A DNA stretch of 64,000 nt, taken from positions 299,233,978 to 299,297,977 of the forward strand of contig NC_085140.1 in NCBI RefSeq assembly GCF_024139115.2, read 5' to 3'. Shown here one piece after another: positions 55,737 to 64,000 of this stretch (positions are counted from its first letter, which is position 1; every line of letters begins with the position of its first letter). A program made the translations under genes and the position numbers. The notes below the pieces were generated by a model. The model made no database searches, was not told the origin of the DNA, and worked only from the letters and a program-made list of their open reading frames with translations. Origin of the DNA: Armigeres subalbatus. Taxonomy: Eukaryota > Arthropoda > Insecta > Diptera > Culicidae.

Positions 55737-55968
55737 CGGGTTGAATCAAGATGAGCATTCAAAGCATACGTCGAAACTGATATCGCAATGGTACAGCACA
55801 ATCACCTGACCTTAACCCAATAGACATATGTGGTCTATTTTGAAAATTAGGGTTCAGGAACAACATCCAACAAGCATCCACGAATTACGACAAGTAATTG
55901 CAACTGAATGGGACAGATTCACTCTAGAAACGACTGCTAAGCTTGTTGAATATCTACTTTATTACTAG
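55737..55968 (+). pseudogene. Tc1/mariner-type transposase, C-terminal fragment
   Basis: Encodes a decayed D-KHTSK motif (DEHSKHTSKLISQW), PDLNPI, then in a shifted frame MWSILKIRVQEQHPTSIHEL and WDRFTLETTAKLVE. This is the end of the catalytic domain of DDE transposases of the Tc1 group, where PDLNPIE-W carries the third acidic residue. A stop and a frameshift lie at 55805-55840. Part of it is duplicated at 59954-60118. Confidence 0.75.
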
Positions 55969-57030
55969 GGTCTCCAGTTAGCCTTGTGAACAAAGGCGTA
56001 AGATTGCCAACACGGAGGTGGAGGGTTCGATTCTCGGTCCGGTTTAGGATGTTTTCAGCTGGGAAATATTCTATGCTCCCTCGGCACCTGCATCCATTGT
56101 ACTTGCCACAAACTTGCAATGCCGGGCATAGAAAACTTTAAATTATTAACTGAGGGAATGCTAATAGAAAGTTGAAAAAAGGCTCCAGTTGGAACGAAGA
56201 GCCATATAAATAGAAGACGAAGATCTGAAAGTTCTGATATTTATATTATTAAAACCAATAGAATGAAAAGTAAATTAGCTCGTTTCATATTTTTTATTGT
56301 ACCTACTATGTGCTTTGCTCTCTTTTTTTCAGAGTGAGATAAATATGAAAGCATGAAGATAAAAAGTAGACTGGTTTCTTTATATTTACTCACATAACTC
56401 TACGCTAGTTACTGAGAAGCTCTGGTATCATGAGCCAATAGCCTGACAATATTTCATAATGTGCACCTAAATAGTGTCCACTACCATCACAACTAGAATC
56501 AGACAATGACAGTATGCTATGGGCCCTCCTAAATTGTGGCAAAACATAACAGAAACAGGTCAACGAGACACGCCACGTGGACACCGACAGTGGTGAATTT
56601 ACAAGAGAACTCGAATGCACAGTATGTAGGAATGGATACAATTAGTACCGGGTTTTGTGTTGTTGTTGGAAAACTGATTGGTCTGTATGTATTGATTCAA
56701 AGAATGTAATAATTTAAATATTTACAAGACATACATAGTGGTTCGAAACAATTCTTATTTTTTACCGTGAAATGTTTATGTAGATTCAAATTATAATGAA
56801 TCGAATATTCAAGATAATCAACATATAAGGAAAAAGTGGTCAGTGTGATTATTGTAAGTTCTATGTTTTATGTTAGTCTATTTCCCAGACCAATATTAAT
56901 AAAAAGGATAATTCTTTTTTAGCTAATGGAGGGCTGGTACAACACACACAGATTTTGCGACTCTTGCGTTTTTCGCAAATCTTGCGGATTTGTCGCGGAT
57001 TATCTCATCCAGTCGCGATATTCGCGGTCC
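55804..57030. repeat. 1.2-kb direct repeat, left copy
   Basis: Starts ACCTGACCTTAACCCAATAG within the Tc1 fragment and ends ATATTCGCGGTCC just before the poly(T) of the LINE. It is collinear with 59954-61145, with scattered substitutions and a ~50-bp indel near 56730-56780. It contains a SINE and a ~100-bp hAT-like end at 56930-57030. Confidence 0.9.
55967..56215 (+). mobile_element. Feilai-related SINE (second subfamily)
   Basis: GGTCTCCAGTTAGCCTTGTG head, GGAGGGTTCGATTCTCGGTC (box B), AGAAGACGAAGA tail. Confidence 0.8.
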
Positions 57031-59953
57031 TTTTTTTTTTGTTGGGGCGTAGAACCACTGCGTCCATTGAGTTGAACTTTTGTGGTATACTCCTGATTAC
57101 TCTTAACTATGTATTCGCATCTTGTAGGTTGATCACCATTTGTCAAGTAAACAACCTAAGACGCGTCTTTTCCCAGTCCGGTATGATTGAGTTAATAAAA
57201 CCCACTACCTTTCCAGGATTTGCAGTCCAAATATCTCCTGGTTGCATAAAGCCACTATTTAGAAATTTAGATCTACCCTTGTACAATGCATCGCAACTGC
57301 AAAGCAGATGTTCCGAGGTTTCACGTTCCATGTTACAGAAACGACAGATATCATTCTGAATCTGGCCAATATTTTTCAAGTGATATCTGCTCGGGCAGTG
57401 TCCGGTTATTAGGCCAGTGAAGGTGCAAAGAGCTCTCTTGCTGAGCACCAAGAGCAGTTCGGTCACTAAAACATTTTGAATTATAATTTCTTTGATTGAG
57501 CACACTTTTCGGCAACCAACCAGTTGGTCATCAACCTTTGGGCTTCCCAGGATTTCAATTCCATTTTTATAGTACAGTATGATATACCGCAGAAAGGTTC
57601 TGGGCCAATAAACTGTGTGTTTGAACCTCGTTTTGCAAGTTCGTCTGCCTTTTCATTACCCTCAATGCCACAGTGTCCTGGAACCCAGTACAGATTTACG
57701 GAGTTCACGCAGTTCACGGAGGCACACTTTTCGCAATGAAAGAATGCAGTCCCAGACAAGTTTTGATGTACATTTAAAGCTACTCAATACTTTGAGTGCC
57801 GCTTGATTATCTGTGAAGATACAAATATTTGCATATCTATATTTTCTCTCTACACAGATATTAGCACATTTCATTATAGCAAAAATTTCCGCTTGGAACA
57901 CCGTTGGATAGTTTCCCATTGCCACTGAGATCGATATCCCAGGGCCGAAGATTCCTGCTCCCGTTTTTGTTCCTATTTTTGAGCCATCTGTGTAGAATTT
58001 TATGGAACCGTCCCGAACAGTGGGACCTCCGACTTCCCAGTCCATACGTGATGGCTCACGTATGTAATAAGGAATGTCATAGTTCTCCACAGGTTTCATC
58101 CAGTCTCCACTCATATTCATCACTGGCCCGTATTGAAAATTTTGTGAGATACTCAAGTGGCCCACTAAATCGCCTGACTTGAATAACTTCAATCGTTTAA
58201 GTTTTTGCATATTCTTTTCCGCTTCTAACTGCACGAATTCATACAATGGTAGCAGATTTAGAATTGCATCTAACGATTTTGAAGGAGTGCTACGCATCGC
58301 TCCCGTTATAGCAATGGACACTATCCTTTGCAGTTTTGTCAGCTTCTTCTGTGCAGTAGCCTCTTTTGTTTTTGGCCACCATACAAGAGCAGCATATGTC
58401 AGTTTTGGACGAATAATGGAAGTATAAATCCACTTTATCATTTTTGGTCTTAAGCCCCATTTTCTTCCAAATGTTTTAGAGCATATCCAGAAGGCACTAG
58501 TTGCCTTTCCGATCGCACACTCAATATGAGCATTCCAGTTTAGTTTAGAATCCAGAATGACTCCCAGGTATTTGACCTGTTCACTAAGCTGAATTTCTAG
58601 TCCTCCAAGCTTTAGAGCTTTAAGATCAAGTTTCCTTTTCCTAGTGAATGGTACAATTACAATTTTTGACGGATTAATGCTAAGGCCTTCCTGAATACAC
58701 CACGATTGGGTAAAATTTAGAGCCCATTGCATTCTTTCAGAAATAATATTGTCGAATTTCCCCCTCACTATGATGACAATATCGTCAGCAAACTTACCGG
58801 ACTGGTAAGCAAACTGGAACTTAGACAGTGGATGTTTAATCATGTAATTTGAGTTGATATAATCACTCAACACCTTTTCCATAGTTTTCAACAGAACTGA
58901 TGAAAGACTAATGGGCCTGAATGATTTAGGATGCGTCTTATCTCGCTTTCCTACTTTTGGTATGAAAATAACTTTTACTTTCCTCCTCGAAGATGGAATA
59001 TAATTGAGTCTTAGACTTGCCTTGAAAATCTCAATTAACGGCGGAATCAGCACTGATTCTCCGTTTTGAAGCATTGCTGGAATTATTCCGTCCGGTCCGG
59101 CAGATTTATAAGGCTCAAAAGATCTCACTGCATTCTCTACCCTGACTTTCGTAAAGATATCGTCAGCCAAGGCTTGTGCAACATTTTTCGCATCATCAGA
59201 CATTTTAGTTGTTCTTGCTGAACATCTTTGACTTTCAAACGAACCACTTGTTGTTGGGTCTACACACATAATCGATCCAGGAAAATGGATTTCCATAATC
59301 AACTTTAATGTTTCACCAGAAGTTTGTGTGGAAAATCCATCCTTTTTTTTCAGATTCCCTAGTTCATTAGTATGATCTTTTGCAAGTGCCCTCTGAAGTC
59401 TCGCGACTTCTGGAGTATTGCTAATATTTTCACACGTTTGAACCCACGATCTTCTTTTGGACTTTCTTATTTCGTTATTGTACTCAGTAAGTGCACTCCT
59501 ATACGGAGTCCAATTCAAGGTTCTTTTTGCTTTATTAAAAAGTTTACGAGAAGTCTTCCGCAGTTTCTAAAATTTTGAGTTCCACCACGGAACGTCCCTG
59601 TTAGAGGACGACAGTTTCGTAGGACAACTGTTGTAGAAAGCATTTAAAATCTTATCATTTACCTTTTGGGAAAAATATTCCAGTTCTTGAACTAAATCAA
59701 TCTTTCCACCTTTTGTAAATAGGTCTGAATTTAAATATTGCTCATATTGTTCCCAGTTCGTTTTTCTAGCGTTTCTAAATGAAGTTGATGATCGTTTTCC
59801 CCAACTCCATTCAAACACAATATTTCTATGATCTGACAATGATGTTTCCTTGGAGACATGCCAGTTTGCAATTCTTTCATAAATCGCACTGTTGCACAGT
59901 GTCAGATCTAAGACCTCTTGTCTAATTGCATTGCTTAGGAAGACAAAAAAAAT
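57031..59953 (-). mobile_element. 5'-truncated LOA-like LINE with poly(A), inserted between 1.2-kb direct repeats
   Basis: The T10 run at 57031-57040 is the poly(A) tail on the minus strand. The 5' end is truncated inside the endonuclease at about 59953. It carries endonuclease end, reverse transcriptase with internal deletion, RNase H and a C-terminal zinc knuckle. Confidence 0.85.
57129..59953 (-). pseudogene. LOA-group LINE ORF2 (endonuclease end, RT, RNase H)
   Basis: From high to low coordinates: the endonuclease C-terminus (EVLDLTLCNSAIYERIANW, then SLSDHRNIVFEW); a nonsense codon after DVPWWNSKF (about 59570); and a 618-codon open frame. That frame has the RT fingers (KSAGPDGIIPAMLQ, KSFRPISLSSVLLKTMEKVL, FQFAYQSGK), then directly FADDIVI, the catalytic YADD equivalent. 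The palm segment normally between these is deleted in frame. After the thumb (VKYLGVILDSKLNWNAHIE) comes RNase H (FYTDGSKIGTKTGAGIFG, FTDNQAALK, and after a frameshift near 57720 WVPGHCGIEGNEKADELA). A second shift near 57490 leads to LTGHCPSRYHL-type sequence and CRFCNMERETSEHLLCSC. RT activity is impossible without the palm core. LOA assignment is from the RT-RNase H order and motifs. Confidence 0.85.
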
Positions 59954-61145
59954 ACCTGACCTTAACCCAATAGACATATGTGGTCTATTTTGAAAACTAG
60001 GGTTCAGGAACAACATCCAACAAGCATCCACGAATTACGACAAGTAATTGCAACTGAATGAGACAGATTCACACTAGAAACGACTGCTAAGCTTGTTGAA
60101 TATCTACTTTATTACTAGGGTCTCCAGTTAACCTTGTGAACAAAGGCGTAAGATTGCCAACACGGAGGTGGAGGGTTCGATCCTCGGTCCGGTCTAGGAT
60201 GTTTTCAGGTGGGAAATATTCTATGCTCCCTCGGCACCTGCATCCATTGTGCTTACCACAAACTTCCAATGCCGGGCATAGAAAACTTTAAATTATTAAC
60301 TGAGGGAATGCTAATAGAAAGTTGAAAAGGAGGCTCCAGTTGGAACGAAAAGCCATATAAGTAGAAGACGAAGATCTGAAAGTTCTGATATTCATATTAT
60401 TAAAACCAATGGAATGAAAAGTAAATTAGCTCGTTTCATATTTTTTATTGTACCTACTATGTGCTTTGCTCTCTTTTTTCAGAGTGAGATAAATATGAAA
60501 GCATGAAGATAAAAAGTAGACTGGTTTCTTTATATTTACTCACATAACTCTACGCTAGTTACTGAGAAGCTCTGGTATCATGAACCAATAGCCTGACAAT
60601 ATTTCATAATGTGCACCTAAATAGTGTCCACTACCATCACAACTAGAATCAGACAATGACAGTATGCTATGGGCCCTCCTAAATTGTGGCAAAACATAAC
60701 AGAAACAGGTTAACGAGACACGCCACGTGGACACCGACAGTGGTGAATTTACAAGAGAACTAGAATGCACAGTATGTAGGAATGGATACAATTAGAACCG
60801 GGTTTTGTGTTGTTGTTGGAAAACTGTTTAGTCTAAATGTATTGATTCAAAGAATGTAATAATTTAAATATTTACAATTGTTTATGTAGATGGTCAGTTC
60901 AAATTATAATGAATCGAATATTTTGGATAATCAACATATAAGGGAAAAGTGGTCAGTATGATTATTGTATGTTCTATGTTTTATATTAGTCTATTTCCCA
61001 GACCAATATAAATAACAAGGATAATTCTTTTTTAGCTAATGGAGAGCTGTTACAACACATGCAGATTTTGCGATTCTTGTGTTTTTCGCAAATCTTGCGG
61101 ATTTGTCGCGGATTATCTCATCCAGTCGCGATATTCGCGGTTCCT
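59954..61145. repeat. 1.2-kb direct repeat, right copy
   Basis: Second copy of 55804-57030. It begins in mid-Tc1 transposase exactly at the LINE 5' end and continues past the point where the left copy stops. Confidence 0.9.
60117..60370 (+). mobile_element. Feilai-related SINE (second subfamily, duplicated copy)
   Basis: Copy of 55967-56215 in the right direct repeat. Differs at a few sites (for example GAAAAGCC for GAAGAGCC). Confidence 0.8.
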
Positions 61146-61189
61146 TAAAATGATTCTTAGAAATTTCCGAACGAATCATTAAAATAATT

Positions 61190-62225
61190 GAAGGAGGAAT
61201 TCCTGAATGAATTTGCGATGAAACTCTGGAAGAAATTTCCGACTTTCTTAGATTTCTCCAAGAATTCTTTCGTTACATTTCTCCAACATTTCTTCAGGGA
61301 TTCCTTTGGGAATTCCATCAGGAGTTCCTTTGGAAATCACCTTGTTTACCAACATATTTATTCAGTATTATTCCTTTGAAAATTCATTCAGGGACTACTT
61401 CAAAAATTCCTTTGGAAATTCTTTCGATTTTTTAGGAGCTCCTTTGAAAATTTCTATAGCAATGTATTCGAAAAATTCCTTTTTGAACTCTTTCGAGAAA
61501 TAGAAATTCCTTTAGAATTTTTAATAAAAATATCTTTGGAAATACTTCAGAATCTCATCGGAAACTATTTTATTCTTAAAATTCATAACATTTCTAGAGA
61601 ACTCCTGCAGTTATTTTAAAAATTGAGCATGGTTTATAAAAGGGAACTTTCGAAGCAATTCCTGCAAAGGCTTCCGAAAAATTTCCAGAGAATTTTCCGA
61701 AGAAATCTGAAGAAATATCCGATGAAGGGGTCCCCCTTAGTCGTGCGGTAAGACGCGCCGCTACAAAGCAAGACTATGCTGAGGGTGGCTGGGTTCGATT
61801 CCCGGTGCTGCTGTAGGCAATTTTCGGATTGGAAATTGTCACGACTTCTCTGGGCATAAAAGTATCATCGTGTTAGCCTCATGATATACGAATGCAAAAA
61901 TGGTAAACTTGGCTTAGAAACCTCGCAATATCTGTGGAAGTGCTTAGTGAACACTAAGCTGCGAGGCGGCTCTGTCCCAGTGTGGGGATGCAATGCCAAT
62001 AAGAAGAAGAAGAAGATCCGATGAAATTCTTCTTAATTTTTTTAAATAACTCCTGAAGTAATTTTCTAGAGTTGTTCCCGACAGTATTCTCAATGGAATT
62101 CCCGAATAAATTCGTATTTAAATTTCTGTAAAAAATGATGATTTCTCCAGAAGTTGTAATGAAAAAGCCTTAAGAAATTCTTTTGAAAGTCCTCCAGAAA
62201 TAAATAATGTCCGCGGAAATTGTTT
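61190..62225. repeat. Degenerate TTCCTTTGGGAATTCC minisatellite split by Feilai
   Basis: Drifted 12-27-bp units built on GGAATTCCTTCAG; interrupted at 61727-62015. Confidence 0.75.
61727..62015 (+). mobile_element. Feilai SINE, full length, 10-bp TSD
   Basis: Complete head to (GAA)n tail. Flanked by ATCCGATGAA at 61717-61726 and 62016-62025. The best-preserved copy in the window. Confidence 0.93.
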
Positions 62226-62869
62226 TTTTTTCTTTCTCGGTGTAATACAATTTTTGCGTAGGTATATTCAAAATTCAAGAAAATATTCAATTTGGAAGGT
62301 CACGTGCCCCAGTTTAAATCCGCTAGTCAACAATACTTTAGTATCCAAACACGTTATATCCAAGTAACGCAATGATTATGGATGTTTCTGCCGTCTTCAC
62401 GATATTCCGTTATACAGACTGATCGTATGGCGGTTATGGATCTCCGGAATATTGCTAGGGCCGCCGAATATTGCCTAGGGCCTTCGACAGTGGTTCCCTT
62501 AAATGTAGTGGCAAAAAATGTGGTTTATTAGTACGTTTTAGTCCAAAATATCTCGTTTCTTCGTTTGCTTGTGCCTACTAAGTCATTGCAGAAGTTGGGA
62601 CTCCATGAGAAGCCAATATTGTCCAATTTGTCCGAAAAACCGCATATCTGTCTGTCCCTGATTGTCATAGAGTTCTTCAAGCTTTGTTGGGTAGGATTTT
62701 TAAATCTTTCGAGAGAATTGCACAAGGTTTAGAAATACCTCAAAGAATCTGCACCTTTTGATTTTGAAGCAGATTTCAAATTCTAGCTATTCTTTCTCGG
62801 TGTAATACAATGACCAATATGAATCATGTTCGTTCTGTATATTAGGTTAAAGTAGAAATCATTTGAAAT
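62226..62869. other. No gene seen
   Basis: TTCTTTCTCGGTGTAATACA occurs at 62230 and 62789 as a direct repeat bounding ~550 bp. Nothing coding. Confidence 0.35.
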
Positions 62870-63125
62870 TTAAAAATTAAATTTAAAAAAAATGTTTTTT
62901 TCATTTTAGAGGAGATTGAAGGTGTTATCGTGTCATATGAATATGGTTCACTTCTTCTTCTTCTTATTGGAATTGCATCCCCACACTGGGACAGAGACGG
63001 CTCTGTCCCAGTGTGGGGATGTAATGCCAATAAGAAGAAGAAGAAGAAGTGAACCATATTCATATGACACGATAACACCTTCAATCTCCTCCAAAATGAA
63101 CAAAACATTTTTTTAAATTTATTTT
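62870..63125. repeat. ~250-bp palindrome built from inverted Feilai 3' ends
   Basis: Arms of ~120 bp: flank (GAAGGTGTTATCGTGTCATA), (CTT)n, TGCATCCCCACACTGGGACA, centre AGAGACGGCTCT, then the complement of the same. Both the SINE tail and its flanking DNA are mirrored. Confidence 0.9.
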
Positions 63126-63774
63126 GCCTGATTTTTATCCTTCTTTGCACCAGTTGTCGCATTATGGCCATTATGCCCAATCCAAAAAACAATTGGATTT
63201 GCCATAATAGGAACCAAAAGTAAGAATAGTGCCACAATTGGTACATGCATTCCTATTATGGATTAAGCAATATTGGCCACCATCACGAATTTTATTGCGG
63301 TTTTCACATTTGTTCTAAGGAGCAGGGAGGAATATCTTTCGTTTGACATATCAACACCATCAACATGCCTTTTATTTATATTTTTAAAAAATGTTGCTCT
63401 TAACTATGGCTACGATTGGTACACCTACCCCACCTATGAATGATTGATACGACAGCTATGCCATGGTGTATAGTACAGCAAAAATTATTTGTTTTTTTTT
63501 TTTTAGTTGCTCAATATGTCGTTAATGTCGACAGATTAAACGTAAATGTATTGAAGTTTCGCATTGCAATGTGTATTTGAGTAAATTGAACAATATTCAT
63601 GTTGGTCGCGTTTTTGTTTTTGCAGTCGCGGATTTCATTTTATTAGTCACAGATTTTGCGGTTGGAAATTTGCCCAGTTTGTAACAGGGCTGAAAAAGCA
63701 ACTTTATTAGACGATTTTTCAGTAATTTCTGTTGTATGGTTATTGGCATCAGCCGCATTCGATTTTGAGACAAT
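63126..63774. other. No gene seen
   Basis: AT-rich; short mirrored CATTATGGC/GCCATAATA motifs near 63160-63210. Confidence 0.3.
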
Positions 63775-63941
63775 ACACTGGTGTTGCTTTTTACGCGGAT
63801 GGAGTCTATCTAAATTCCCCCATTTTTTTAAATAGCACCTGATTTTTCTTCGATTTTTGTGGATTTATTCGTGGGGTCAACTCAATGTTTTGATGGCCAG
63901 AAATACCCGAAATCGAACCGTGTAAAAAGCGACCCCCGTGT
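63775..63941. mobile_element. MITE, ~167 bp
   Basis: ACACTGGTGTTGCTTTTTAC and its near-complement GTAAAAAGCGACCCCCGTGT are the TIRs. Confidence 0.7.
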
Positions 63942-64000
63942 TATGCGTGAAAGAAAATGGAGTTACGCATTTTACCCAATCGTCACATTTTAAACATATT

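Larger units (their letters stand above)
61041..63692. mobile_element. Possible hAT-like element, low confidence
   Basis: AGCTGTTACAACACATGCAG...ATTTTGCG near 61045 is mirrored by CAGATTTTGCGG...GTAACAGGGCTG at 63650-63692. The ends match only in part and no 8-bp target duplication was found. The interior is minisatellite, Feilai and a palindrome. Confidence 0.35.

Noticed and set aside
56405..56641. 78-codon minus frame repeated at 60555-60791 as a duplicated gene
   Set aside because: The duplication is explained by the 1.2-kb direct repeat and no domain is visible.

Overview
The window looks like an intergenic and intronic stretch of a mosquito genome, most probably Aedes. This rests on AT-rich sequence, several copies of a Feilai-type tRNA-related SINE ending in (GAA)n, many MITEs, and degenerate LINE and LTR elements nested in one another. 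No prokaryotic, organellar or viral gene was seen. Almost all long open frames are transposon remnants or open frames inside tandem repeats. Coordinates of element ends come from reading by eye and are usually good to a few bases when a target-site duplication (TSD) is cited, and to about 10-30 bases otherwise.

Host genes are sparse. Two minus-strand exons at the left edge (1-277 and 342-502) encode part of an ankyrin-repeat protein, separated by a 64-bp intron. A GC-rich minus-strand first coding exon with a good splice donor lies at 46016-46136. A possible plus-strand signal-peptide exon lies at 27766-27823.

Layout. 1.5-5.6 kb: SINE, palindromic MITEs, minisatellites. 6.0-8.5 kb: a palindromic MITE split by a small LTR element (6317-8404) with a 62-bp minisatellite leader. 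9-9.4 kb: inverted-repeat MITE. 10.97-13.67 kb: a recent non-autonomous LTR element with identical 225-bp LTRs, TSD TGCTC, a tRNA-Arg-type primer site, a polypurine tract and an antisense fragment resembling the KH-domain protein vigilin. 13.9-17.4 kb: dispersed repeats, a palindrome and a ~165-bp tandem array. 17.6-18.8 kb: a PHD-finger open frame in a retroposon-like unit. 21.8-23.8 kb: a LINE ORF1 pseudogene abutting a reverse-transcriptase fragment of another LINE. 23.9-27.2 kb: MITE containing Feilai containing a 2.6-kb TIR element containing two MITEs. 30.8-35.9 kb: a TA-flanked element containing a 4.2-kb hAT-like element that itself contains a MITE, a SINE and minisatellites. 36.4-39.8 kb: SINE, simple-sequence tract, MITEs. 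41.8-43.5 kb: TA-flanked element with Feilai, RT fragment, hAT end. 44.1-45.3 kb: a TTGGATTGGATT satellite. 46.9-51.3 kb: a nearly full-length but frameshifted LINE (ORF1 plus ORF2). 51.6-55.4 kb: MITEs, SINE, long inverted repeats. 55.8-61.1 kb: a LOA-like LINE on the minus strand lying exactly between two ~1.2-kb direct repeats. 61-64 kb: a hAT-like element with Feilai, minisatellite and a palindrome made from an inverted Feilai end.

The most unusual items are the antisense vigilin-like capture in a young LTR element, the LINE flanked by a kilobase-scale duplication, the ORF1-only PHD retroposon, and two LTR elements that share a primer site followed by a tandem-repeat leader and show no gag-pol.
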